The position numbers were made by a program, and so were the translations under genes. A DNA stretch of 64,000 nucleotides from Gynuella sp050296195 (GTDB lineage: Bacteria > Pseudomonadota > Gammaproteobacteria > Pseudomonadales > Natronospirillaceae): the NCBI RefSeq assembly GCF_050296195.1, contig NZ_JBNKRB010000034.1; one strand, written 5' to 3'. Each line of letters begins with the position of its first letter. The first letter of the stretch is position 1. Of the stretch, positions 45,438 through 54,106 are shown piece after piece. The notes under the pieces were generated by a model, which saw nothing but the letters and a program-made list of their open reading frames with translations, made no database searches and was not told where the DNA came from.

Positions 45438-45818
45438 ATGAATCAACCTAACCTTTATAGACCTCCTGCCTCAGATATAACGGACGCAGACAGATCAACC
45501 ACAGTTCGTGAGATAGTGGTATATTGGGAAAAAAAACGGTTATTGTACAATCTGGTGAATTTGCTCATCGGAGTTATACTGTTGTCGTTATTGTTGCCGG
45601 CTATAACGGTTACTAAGGCTACAATTTGGATAATGATTCTTAGTTATGGAGTGGGCGCCAATATTTGTTACTCGATCGGTGCCTATTTAAACGTTGTTAT
45701 GGCCGTGTTCCGACCTACCGATACTGGAGTATGGAAGTCGCTGTTTTATTTTGGTTTTGTGATATCTATCCTGTTAACTGTATTGCTAGGGAGTGCGTTC
45801 GGTTTTCGGGGAATATAG
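45438..45818 (+). CDS. Hypothetical inner-membrane protein
   Basis: A 126-aa protein I cannot assign. It opens MNQPNLYRPPASDI, a Pro-rich NxYxPP leader common in small bacterial membrane proteins, followed by three hydrophobic segments (about residues 38-57, 62-90 and 102-122). No ribosome site is clear. The next gene, also a membrane protein, begins 20 nt after its stop, so the two may be co-expressed. Confidence 0.65.
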   Translation: MNQPNLYRPPASDITDADRSTTVREIVVYWEKKRLLYNLVNLLIGVILLSLLLPAITVTKATIWIMILSYGVGANICYSIGAYLNVVMAVFRPTDTGVWKSLFYFGFVISILLTVLLGSAFGFRGI

Positions 45819-45838
45819 TATGCGATGAAGTACAAAAA

Positions 45839-46330
45839 ATGATGCTGTTTCACTATCAGAAAACGCGCAGACGCAAAGCTCTGACTATTGCCATCATTCT
45901 TCTATTGATGCCGGTATTCATATGGAGTTTCGGGTATTTAGCGGAGAATCAAAGCCAATTTCTGGAAATGTATTTGGTAACCAAACACGTGCTGGAGGCA
46001 ATCGCTCTGATTTTACTTGGAGGGTTTGTCTGGTTGATGATCAGTCCTGCAAAGTTTGAAATATACGTAACTGATTCTGAGTTTTATTGTCATCACCCTT
46101 TGTTCAGAGAATGGTGTTTCAGTGTTCATCCAAGGGAGATTAACCGGATTGAACATAATCTTGGATATGGTGATGAACCCACCGCCACTATCGTGATGGT
46201 ATTGAATAATAACCAAAGATATCAGGTCTGTATGACTTATGGTTATTCCCGTAAACAATTGTATGAAGCTCTCAAAAGCGCCAATCCTCATATACGGTTA
46301 CCAGAAAATATTAACCTGTTCAGCCATTGA
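45839..46330 (+). CDS. Hypothetical membrane protein with PH-like cytoplasmic domain
   Basis: A 163-aa protein with two membrane segments (about residues 13-32 and 50-72) and a soluble C-terminal part (FEIYVTDSEFYCHHPLFREWCFSVHPREINRIE) whose strand pattern resembles bacterial PH domains seen after paired helices. The open frame extends upstream over the preceding gene, but the ATG at 45839 avoids that overlap. Function unknown. The fold suggestion is tentative. Confidence 0.65.
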   Translation: MMLFHYQKTRRRKALTIAIILLLMPVFIWSFGYLAENQSQFLEMYLVTKHVLEAIALILLGGFVWLMISPAKFEIYVTDSEFYCHHPLFREWCFSVHPREINRIEHNLGYGDEPTATIVMVLNNNQRYQVCMTYGYSRKQLYEALKSANPHIRLPENINLFSH

Positions 46331-46458
46331 GTGACTGAACAGGCAGATTTTAGCAACCTCTTAATGACACCAATGAGGCTACCAGAGCAAGGTAAACAGC
46401 TGTACCCATCATGTTAGGGGCAAATGCTTAACGCCACATTAGCCATATTGGTAATGAT

Positions 46459-48171
46459 TCATGGCTCCAGCCGTTGCCAGAGTTCTGCTATCCGGTTTTG
46501 CCACTGCTGTTGTTTTTCCGGTTTTTGGAATCGAGGCTTTCGTTGTCGATCCTCTTTGAGCAAAGTTTCCAATTGGTCAATTTCAATCAGCATGCCTTCC
46601 TCATCCACGGGTTCATCAATGCTCTCGGGCTGCCTGGTAAAAGGGTCGTGACGTGTTTGCTGAAGACCGTGGTAGAAGATGTCAGGGTCATGAATTTCCT
46701 GCAAGACTCCATCATCGACCAGCCAGTAACGGTTTGCCACTGCTTCGAGAAACAAGCGGTCATGACTGGTGAGCAGTAGTGTGGCACCTGAATCCACAAG
46801 TTGCTGTTCCAGCTGTTCTCTGCCATCCAGGTCAATATGGTTCGTGGGTTCATCGAGAATGATGAAATTGGGCTGCTGTAGCTGCATCAGCATGAACATC
46901 ATTCTCGCCTGTTCACCACCACTGAGATGATCACATCGCTGGTTGAGGTGTTGATAAGGGACACCTGCAGAAATGAGTGTCTGTCTGATCTGTTCATCTG
47001 TACCCGAAGCGCGGTTACGCAGCCATTCAAACCGGCTTTCCGGTTGCTGGAAGCTATTTAACTCCTGATCATAGTAAAAAACGGCCGTGCCAGGATTGAA
47101 ACGTATCGTGTCATTGGCTGGTTCATGATATTGGGTTATCCAGGCATTGAGGGTTGAAGATTTTCCGACACCATTCCTTCCAAGCAGAGCAATGCGATCT
47201 CCTGGTCGTATTGTCAGATACTCACAACGGACCAGTGGTGGTTGATCAGATGAATGACGGATCTCCATTTGCTCCAGAATCAACATCGTTTTTGCCTGGA
47301 GTTGTTGAGTGTCGAGCTTCAGCGAAAGTCCACTGCCCCGACTGACAGCGGTCAGATTCTCTTGCAGACGCTCGACGCGTCGTTCCATGGTCTTCGCCTT
47401 GCGGGCAAGGTCTTCGTTATCATAGTCCCGTCCCCATCGTGCCAGGCGATTGGCACTGGTTTTGATGCGTTTGATTTCCCGCTCTTCGTTTTCACGTTTT
47501 TGTCTGGCAACAACATCGGCCTGTTGCAGTTTTTCTTTGGCGTCGGAAAAAGGCAGGTCAAACGAGTAGCTGCATCCATCCCTCAAAAAGATCGTTTTAT
47601 TGCAACAGTCGTTAAGTAATTGCCGGTCATGAGAAACCATGATGAAACTGATATGTTGCTGCGTCTGCAGAAAGCTCGTCAGGTTCGCCAGAGCGACGAT
47701 ATCCATATGGTTGCCTGGCTCATCCATGAGCAATAGTTCAGGATCGTCAATAATGGCGCGTGCAAATAAGACCAGATTTTTCTGACCTCCGCTGAGTGTT
47801 TTGACCGGGGACATAAACTGCGGTTGTTGAAACCCAAGGTTGTTCAGCAGTGCTTCGACTCGATATTTTTCGTATAGCTGTTTTTCAGGTTCGAGACTCG
47901 TGAGAATTGAGTCCAGCAGCGTTAGTTCGAGTATCTCTTCTGGAACAAACTGTTCCACCCAGGATACCTTCAGACCTCGGTTGCGAATGACTTCACCGCT
48001 GTCTGGTTCTTTAGTGCCAAACAAGAGTGCAAACAAAGTGCTTTTACCGCAGCCATTGTGGCCAACCAGACCTATTTTGTCCCCGGAATGGACATTCAGA
48101 TTAAGGGATTCGAACAGCATCCTGCCGCCAACGGAGCAAGATAAGTTATGAGTATGTAATAGAGTTGCCAT
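46459..48171 (-). CDS. ABC-F family ATPase
   Basis: A 570-aa soluble protein with two ATP-binding cassettes and no membrane segment, the ABC-F layout; such proteins act on ribosomes in translation or antibiotic protection. Cassette 1 has GHNGCGKST, LSGGQKNLVLFARAI and LLMDEPGNHMD; cassette 2 has GRNGVGKSS, LSGGEQARMMF and IILDEPTNHID. A charged linker (about 215-275) joins them, and the C-terminus has a coiled tail (about 520-570). Walker B of cassette 1 reads DEPGNHMD instead of DEPTNHLD. AGGA lies 8 nt before the ATG. The exact subfamily (Uup, YheS, resistance type) is not resolved. Confidence 0.87.
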   Translation of the reverse strand: MATLLHTHNLSCSVGGRMLFESLNLNVHSGDKIGLVGHNGCGKSTLFALLFGTKEPDSGEVIRNRGLKVSWVEQFVPEEILELTLLDSILTSLEPEKQLYEKYRVEALLNNLGFQQPQFMSPVKTLSGGQKNLVLFARAIIDDPELLLMDEPGNHMDIVALANLTSFLQTQQHISFIMVSHDRQLLNDCCNKTIFLRDGCSYSFDLPFSDAKEKLQQADVVARQKRENEEREIKRIKTSANRLARWGRDYDNEDLARKAKTMERRVERLQENLTAVSRGSGLSLKLDTQQLQAKTMLILEQMEIRHSSDQPPLVRCEYLTIRPGDRIALLGRNGVGKSSTLNAWITQYHEPANDTIRFNPGTAVFYYDQELNSFQQPESRFEWLRNRASGTDEQIRQTLISAGVPYQHLNQRCDHLSGGEQARMMFMLMQLQQPNFIILDEPTNHIDLDGREQLEQQLVDSGATLLLTSHDRLFLEAVANRYWLVDDGVLQEIHDPDIFYHGLQQTRHDPFTRQPESIDEPVDEEGMLIEIDQLETLLKEDRQRKPRFQKPEKQQQWQNRIAELWQRLEP

Positions 48172-48592
48172 GGTTCAGTCCTGTGCTTAATGAATAAACA
48201 AGCACTGGCCCAACCGGACAGGCAGAATGGAAAGTTATGAATACCAGTCCGACAGGCTCAGCGCCGTGAGGCGAAAGAGGACTGGTGGTCAGCTCCAGAG
48301 AGAACTTGTGTTGTGCCCAGATAAACTCTGGGAAGCGAACACAGTAACATGGGGCCTCCTTATCAAATAGGTGAATGGAAGCCAGGAATCTATCATGTTC
48401 GGTGAATGAAGGAAACCTTGACACTCATCTGCAGAAAGCCGAGCGATCGTGTGTTCTGGGCATGTGGGGCATTTATGTTTTACAGCGGTGATAGGGTCTC
48501 TTTCGCAGAGTGGGACGTGCAGCAAATATGCAGTTATCATGAGCAATATTGGAGTGTATGAATCGGGAGTTCGTGAATTAGTTCGTGAATTG
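48172..48592. other. Divergent region between ABC-F gene and acetyltransferase
   Basis: About 420 bp without a supported gene. It contains ACCAGTCC (48243-48250) paired with GGACTGGT (48279-48286), an exact 8-bp stem with a 28-nt G/C-rich loop, about 75 nt upstream of the ABC-F start. A tandem 12-bp repeat AGTTCGTGAATT lies at 48568-48591 just before the acetyltransferase start. Confidence 0.45.
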
Positions 48593-49138
48593 ATGTTTAA
48601 GATGGAAACTGATCGTTTATGGTTGCGCGATTTTCAGCCTTCAGATATGCAGTCGTATATAAGCTTTACCGCCACTCCTGACTATCAGAAATACTATAGC
48701 GAAGAGGATTCATGCCGTGAAAAATCAGAGTTCCTGGTTAATCAGTTTATTGCCCAGGCCCAGGATGATCCCCGTCGTAAATATCAGTTGGCCGTTATTG
48801 AGAAATCATCCAATCAACTGATAGGCACATGTGGTATTCGGGTAGAAAATGATCGACAGGCTTCCTTGGGGTTTGGCATTGCCGTTAACTACCAGGGATA
48901 CGGGTATGCATTTGAAGCGGCCCGGTCAATGATTTGTTTTGGGTTTCAGGCGCTTGGGGTACATCGGGTTTATGCCGAAACGCTGGCTGCAAACCATTCG
49001 GCGGTTAGTTTGTGTGAACATCTGAGGATGCGCAAAGAAGGGCATTTTATTGAGCATCGTTTTTTTAAAGGGTGCTGGTGGGATACAGTGGTGTATGCAT
49101 TGAAGAAAGATGAATGGAGTTCTGTCGAGGCGCTATAA
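48593..49138 (+). CDS. RimJ/RimL-type GNAT acetyltransferase
   Basis: About 181 aa. After METDRLWLRDFQPSD, the usual N-terminus of the RimJ/RimL group, it has LGFGIAVNYQGYGYAFEAAR for acetyl-CoA binding, GVHRVYAETLAANHSAVSLCEHLRM, and a C-terminal RFFKGCWWDTVVYAL. These enzymes acetylate N-termini of ribosomal proteins or small amines; the substrate here is unknown. The start is uncertain: the frame stays open upstream (ATG at 48539), but family alignment favours 48593 or 48602. Confidence 0.83.
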   Translation: MFKMETDRLWLRDFQPSDMQSYISFTATPDYQKYYSEEDSCREKSEFLVNQFIAQAQDDPRRKYQLAVIEKSSNQLIGTCGIRVENDRQASLGFGIAVNYQGYGYAFEAARSMICFGFQALGVHRVYAETLAANHSAVSLCEHLRMRKEGHFIEHRFFKGCWWDTVVYALKKDEWSSVEAL

Positions 49139-49286
49139 TTTTGGCTCCGATAGCGTATTTTTCTGTACAAAAGCTGACTTATTACGCATATGGGCTTGTA
49201 ATTTAGTCACAACTTTGAGCTTGTTCGCTTACAGTTTGTGTTATTTACTTTTATGATGTGCGAACACAGACGTTAAGGAGAGCACT

Positions 49287-50144
49287 GTGATCAAACAATT
49301 CGTGGCAATCAGTACCCTGTCTATCATGATGTTAATGGGGTGTCAGAAACAGGAAGGCGGTTCTGGAACGGTCTCTCTGGATCTTACAGATGCTGCTGTC
49401 AATAATGTGACCCAGGTTTATTTGGCTATTTCATCAGTCAGTCTTCATGGCCCTGATGGCACGCTGAATTATAAACTGTCAAATGATATCCATGATTACC
49501 TTCAGTATCCGCTGCTGGATTACAATGGCGGCATATCAGCCAGTCTATTGAAAGACGCCCAAGTGGCGCCAGGCGCATACCATTGGATTCGATTGAATCT
49601 GGCTACAGAAGGAAATCTGGACTCCTATGTGGAGCTGGAAGATGGCAGCATTCATGAACTTGAAGTTATCTCGGAAACCGGATTAAAGCTGAACCGTGGC
49701 TTTTATGTTCCCGAAGATGGAAATGTCAGTTTCACGCTGGATCTGGATCTGCAGAAATCCCTGATTCAGACTAAGGACGGGTATCGTTTGAAGCCGGTCA
49801 TTAGAGTAGTGAACAACGATGATATTGGCCGTATTGCCGGCCGGGTGGATGCTAGCCTGTTGTCCGGTAATCGTTGTCACCAAGCAGCGATGTATTTGTT
49901 CCGTGGTTACGATGCTGAGCCGTCGGACATAAACCCCAAACATGACCCCGAGGTCATTGCTCCTGTCAATCTGGAAAACGACAACGCCTATCACTTTGGA
50001 TTCATATCATCAGGAGAGTATTCTCTCGCGCTGGCCTGTGATCCTCTGGATGATCCGGAAGTAGAAGACGAAATGAACTTTCTGCGTCAGAAAAATGTGC
50101 TGGTTCGCTCCAGTTATACAACATTTATTCATATGGATCTTTAA
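49287..50144 (+). CDS. DUF4382-domain lipoprotein
   Basis: A 285-aa lipoprotein of unknown function. The signal peptide ends in a lipobox LMGC with the modified cysteine at residue 19; Gln at +2 suggests the outer membrane. The DUF4382 domain follows: GTVSLDLTDAAVNNVTQVYLAISSV, and QVAPGAYHWIRLNL with the acidic LDLDLQKSL stretch. A second half (after about residue 180) looks like a beta-sandwich of the carboxypeptidase-regulatory type (IGRIAGRVDASLL). A GTG start is backed by AAGGAG six bases upstream. Confidence 0.83.
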   Translation: MIKQFVAISTLSIMMLMGCQKQEGGSGTVSLDLTDAAVNNVTQVYLAISSVSLHGPDGTLNYKLSNDIHDYLQYPLLDYNGGISASLLKDAQVAPGAYHWIRLNLATEGNLDSYVELEDGSIHELEVISETGLKLNRGFYVPEDGNVSFTLDLDLQKSLIQTKDGYRLKPVIRVVNNDDIGRIAGRVDASLLSGNRCHQAAMYLFRGYDAEPSDINPKHDPEVIAPVNLENDNAYHFGFISSGEYSLALACDPLDDPEVEDEMNFLRQKNVLVRSSYTTFIHMDL

Positions 50145-50168
50145 TGTGCCTCCATTCATTTTCATGAC

Positions 50169-53162
50169 TCAGTTCATTTGCATTCGTATTCCCTGAGACA
50201 GCCAGACACAGAGATTTTTGCTGGTCATCGGGGGGGCAAACAGATATCCCTGAGCATATTTACAATTATGATTACGTAGCACCATAACCTGAGAGTGATT
50301 TTCAACACCTTCTGCAACCACTTCCAGTTCCAGGCTTTTTGACATGGCAATGGTTGTCTCCACCAATTGTCTGTCTTTATGATCAGAAGCGATATCCCGC
50401 ACGAATTCCCGGTCTATTTTGATGATATCGAATGGGTGATTGCGGACATAGCTGAGGGATGAATAACCCGTACCAAAATCGTCCATGGCGATGCTGACGC
50501 CCAAGTCTTTGAGAGCTCTTAATACTCCGCTGCAATGTTCTATATCTGACATCAATACGCCTTCGGTGATCTCAACAATCAGGTTTCGGGCTGGTAATTT
50601 GTATCTTTGAAGTGTTTTTGTAAGCTTAATAAGCAATTCCCGATCACGAAACTGCCGTGGCGACAGGTTAACAGCAATGGAAAAAGGCTGATCAAAGCGT
50701 TGCTGCAGGATCTTGCATTCAGCAATGGCCTGTTGAAAGACAAAATCCCCTATTTTCAAAATGTAGCCATTCTGTTCGGCAATAGGAATGAAGTCTTCCG
50801 GACTGACCTGGCCCAATATAGGATTTTCCCAGCGCAACAGGGCTTCAAAACGTACCGTGTCATTGGTGATAAGGTTGACGATAGGTTGATAGGTCAGATA
50901 CATCTCATTGTGGTCGAGTGCCCTGAGCATTTGTTCTTCGATGGTCATTTTTTTATGTTGGGTAGCATCCATATCGCCGGAATACAAAGAGAATACATTT
51001 CCGCCCAAGTGCTTGGCGTTATACATAGCCATATCTGCATGACGTAATAAGGCATCACCTGAGTGTCCGTCATTAGGATAGATGGCAATGCCGATACTGG
51101 TGGTAATCATCAATGTGCGTTCATCTATCACAAAGCCCTTTTGTATCTCCGACAGAACTGTTTCGGCTATACTCAGGATGTGTTTAAGGTGCACAGAGAG
51201 CCCCGTCATGATGACAAATTCGTCCCCTCCAAAACGGCCTATGAAATTTGTTTCCTTAAGTGCATGATCCAATCGTATTGCTACGGCCTGTAATAGTTGA
51301 TCACCAACAGCATGCCCAAGGGTATCGTTGATTTTTTTGAAATCATCCAGATCCAGAAACATAACGGCAAAACATTGGTCGTCGGAAGTTTTCTCGGTGT
51401 TTTTCAGCAGATACTCAACATGGCTCAAGATGGTAGTGCGATTGGGTAACTGGGTGAGAGTATCGTGTTGAGCTCGGTATTCCAGTTGTTGGGTTCGATC
51501 TGCAACTTTTTTGTTCAGCAGGTAATTCCAATAGAGAACGACGGCGACAGCTATTACTGCCAGGAGTGTACAGCCAATCAACCATAGGACTGGCACGCCT
51601 TTATGGATGGAAATAGCTACCCATTGATTGAAGATTCGATTGCGTTCTTCTTCGGTGATAGTAGCTAATGTTTTATTTAGGATGGAAACCAGTTCCGGCC
51701 AGTCACTTCTAACACCAAGCGCAAATTGATAGCGAAAAGGGACCTCTCCAGAGATTGTCAGATTGGCCAGGCTCTGCTCCCGCATGATATAGCTGGCAGA
51801 AGCAATGTTTCCAAGGTAAGCAAATGCTTCACCTTTGGCAACGGCTGCCAGTGCCGAAGCGGTGGTGTTATATTCAATAAAATTAAGCGTCGGATATTTC
51901 GGATGCAACTCCTGATACGGTATGGAGTGTGTCTCCGTCGCGATTAACTGACCTTTAAGGCTGTTCAGGTTCGCCACGTAGTGGACATTTTCACGGGTAA
52001 CGATGATCATCCCGGCACTTAGGTAGGGTTGTGTAAATGTTAAAAAACCCTGGTTCTGTCGAGTTTTGGTTGCAAATGACAGCACATCCAGCTGCCGGTC
52101 CTCCAACTGTTGTTGCAGATCTTCCCAGGGAGCAACCGGAGAGCGTTGAAACTGGATATTCAGGCGTGATTCAATCAGGCGTATGTAATCAGCAGCAATA
52201 CCTCGATAATCACCATTGGCGGCAGTATATTCAAAGGGTGGGCTGGCTGATTTTGACGCAAGCCGGATAACCGGGTGTGACCTCAACCAGCTTCGTTCCG
52301 CAGCCGTCAACACAATTTGTGATGGAGAGGTATTCATATTTGCTGTGCCCACCCAATCGCCCTGGAGTGCTGCTTTCTCAGAAGTACTTATGTCATTCAG
52401 TGCCAGGTTCAGAATTTCCGTTAATGGTGCCCAGTCCTTGCGGATGCCGATGGTCAGAATGGAACCCTGTTTTTGCGCCCGACCATGTACTTTCAGGTTT
52501 TGCATCAATTCGTTGTTAATGATGTACATGGCAACTGCCCGGTTGCCAACGTAGGCATCAGCCTCATGTCTGATGACTGCTCCAAGCGCTTTTGCCGTAT
52601 TTTGATACTCCCGGATGGTGATGTCTGGATAGTGATCCTGAAAATATCGGACGTTGCCAAATCCTGCTTCCAGTGCGATGGTTTTGCCAATCAGGGCATT
52701 TTCATTTTGATAGTAAGGTGCATCACTTCTGGCAACGATGACATGAGGGATATTGAGATAGGCCACCGTGAAATTGAAAAACGGTTCACGCTCTGGTTTG
52801 GGCGTAATGTCCAGTATGGCATCCAGTTTTTGCTCGATAACCCCCTGATACAGATTTGACCAGCCGCCACTGATGATTTGCAGACGACCGCCAAGACGAT
52901 AATTGAGGGTTTCAATATAATCGGCACCGATACCCCTGGCCTTACCTTGGTTGTCGGTGAAGTTAATTGGTGGCCAGTTATCCATGGCACCAATGCGAAT
53001 AACAGGGTGTTGCTCCAGCCATTCTTTTTGTGGGGGGCTCAGTTGATTAAAAAAGTCCTGCGGGGTACCAAGTGTTGCAAAACATAGCAGCCAGAGACAG
53101 AGCGCCACGACGTATCGAGGTAACAGTTTCCCGATTGCACTGTCAGCGACTTGAATGATCAC
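50169..53162 (-). CDS. Sensor with two periplasmic SBP_bac_3 domains, GGDEF and EAL (c-di-GMP turnover)
   Basis: A 997-aa membrane protein. A signal-anchor (YVVALCLWLLCFATLG) leads to two tandem periplasmic type 3 solute-binding domains, each opening with a similar phrase (HPVIRIGAMDNWPPINF, HPVIRLASKSASPPFEY). A membrane segment near 520-545 (VPVLWLIGCTLLAVIAVAVVL) follows, then GGDEF with an intact RFGGDEFV site and EAL with intact FEALLRW, VNLSPRQF, DDFGTGYSS, IKIDREFV, AEGVEN and AQGYLFAPP. It probably senses an amino acid or similar ligand and makes or degrades c-di-GMP; which activity dominates cannot be told. GTG start with AGGA upstream. Confidence 0.92.
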   Translation of the reverse strand: MIIQVADSAIGKLLPRYVVALCLWLLCFATLGTPQDFFNQLSPPQKEWLEQHPVIRIGAMDNWPPINFTDNQGKARGIGADYIETLNYRLGGRLQIISGGWSNLYQGVIEQKLDAILDITPKPEREPFFNFTVAYLNIPHVIVARSDAPYYQNENALIGKTIALEAGFGNVRYFQDHYPDITIREYQNTAKALGAVIRHEADAYVGNRAVAMYIINNELMQNLKVHGRAQKQGSILTIGIRKDWAPLTEILNLALNDISTSEKAALQGDWVGTANMNTSPSQIVLTAAERSWLRSHPVIRLASKSASPPFEYTAANGDYRGIAADYIRLIESRLNIQFQRSPVAPWEDLQQQLEDRQLDVLSFATKTRQNQGFLTFTQPYLSAGMIIVTRENVHYVANLNSLKGQLIATETHSIPYQELHPKYPTLNFIEYNTTASALAAVAKGEAFAYLGNIASASYIMREQSLANLTISGEVPFRYQFALGVRSDWPELVSILNKTLATITEEERNRIFNQWVAISIHKGVPVLWLIGCTLLAVIAVAVVLYWNYLLNKKVADRTQQLEYRAQHDTLTQLPNRTTILSHVEYLLKNTEKTSDDQCFAVMFLDLDDFKKINDTLGHAVGDQLLQAVAIRLDHALKETNFIGRFGGDEFVIMTGLSVHLKHILSIAETVLSEIQKGFVIDERTLMITTSIGIAIYPNDGHSGDALLRHADMAMYNAKHLGGNVFSLYSGDMDATQHKKMTIEEQMLRALDHNEMYLTYQPIVNLITNDTVRFEALLRWENPILGQVSPEDFIPIAEQNGYILKIGDFVFQQAIAECKILQQRFDQPFSIAVNLSPRQFRDRELLIKLTKTLQRYKLPARNLIVEITEGVLMSDIEHCSGVLRALKDLGVSIAMDDFGTGYSSLSYVRNHPFDIIKIDREFVRDIASDHKDRQLVETTIAMSKSLELEVVAEGVENHSQVMVLRNHNCKYAQGYLFAPPMTSKNLCVWLSQGIRMQMN

Positions 53163-54106
53163 ATGGGCGTCCTATAAAAGGCCCAGGCCTGTTTATGTCT
53201 AGTCGGACCCCGATGTATCAATCAATATCGGGATCAAAGGCTGTCTGTTTTCAAAAGATCAGTTTAGGACGAATTGTTCACATTACAATTTTTGGTGTTT
53301 CATTGAATACCCTTCAATATGATGACTGGTTTCATGATAACTAAATTGGTTGGTGGGTTATTTTTTGCAGAATAGAAAACTCATGGTTGTGCTGGAGATC
53401 AAAATACCGGTAGTTGATCAGGTATCATCGGTAATAGCGATCACCCGATCTAAAAAAAATACTGCGAGGATACGCGGTTTGGAGCGCTGAGTACTACGGC
53501 ATAATAGGCATCGATGATATTCACAGGCCTATCAGATTGATGCTTCATATACCGGTTTTGGTGTCGAAATCCTGGCTTAAAATACATACAGGAATAAGGA
53601 CAGTGATGAAGGACTGTTGGAGTTCACATGCTAAAAAAACGGCAACCAGCAGAGTGTAGGCACCTATCCGAAAAGTCTGGTGCAGAACATGTTATAACGA
53701 CAGGTTAGGGGGTTTGTCCGAATGGCCAATGGTATCTCTGTAAGGTGTCAGGAGTATCGCCAGCAAAGACATCGGAAACGCCAAGGGGCCCAGCAGTTTT
53801 GTGGCGTGAAACCGGCCAAACGGCTGTTGCATGAATGTCACAACCAGAATTTCCCCAAAACTGCCAGTGGAGATACCCAAGAAACACATAACGGCGCTTT
53901 TCGCCAGGTACTGAGCGGGCCAGGGGGCGATCACCGATTGAAAGTACTAATAACCGCCAGTCAATGATAATCCGCTCAGAGATGGATTTATTCATAGCGA
54001 TACTTTTATCAGAGGATTGAATAAGATGTGCTACTTTGTCATGTTTTCAGCATTGTGCTCATTCGTGGGCGTGTGAAATTACTTACTCAATAAATTATTT
54101 TTCCTT
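53163..54106. other. Long non-coding region upstream of cobQ
   Basis: About 940 bp. Apart from the possible gene remnant at 53692-53934 (listed separately) I see no supported gene. I looked for a cobalamin riboswitch before cobQ (conserved GCCACTG and GGAGACCTGCC boxes) and did not find one. The 60 bases before cobQ are A/T-rich and could hold its promoter. Confidence 0.4.
53692..53934 (-). pseudogene. Possible remnant of a membrane protein gene
   Basis: An 80-codon frame with gene-like codon choice encodes a hydrophobic stretch (SAVMCFLGISTGSFGEILVV and FPMSLLAILLTPYRD, probably two membrane segments). It starts from GTG without a ribosome site and a stop lies about 15 codons upstream in frame; sequence before it in another frame also reads plausibly (NKSISERIIIDWRLLV). 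It may be the decayed end of a larger membrane protein. I do not recognise the family. Confidence 0.3.

Noticed and set aside
45212..45451. 79-codon plus-strand frame after prpD
   Set aside because: It begins inside the MITE, has no ribosome site, and its end overlaps the next gene; composition is not gene-like.
48146..48424. 92-codon minus-strand frame upstream of the ABC-F gene
   Set aside because: It overlaps the ABC-F start in another frame and reads through the hairpin region; the better explanation is a non-coding leader.
53163..54106. Cobalamin riboswitch before cobQ
   Set aside because: Conserved boxes were searched by eye on both strands and not found.
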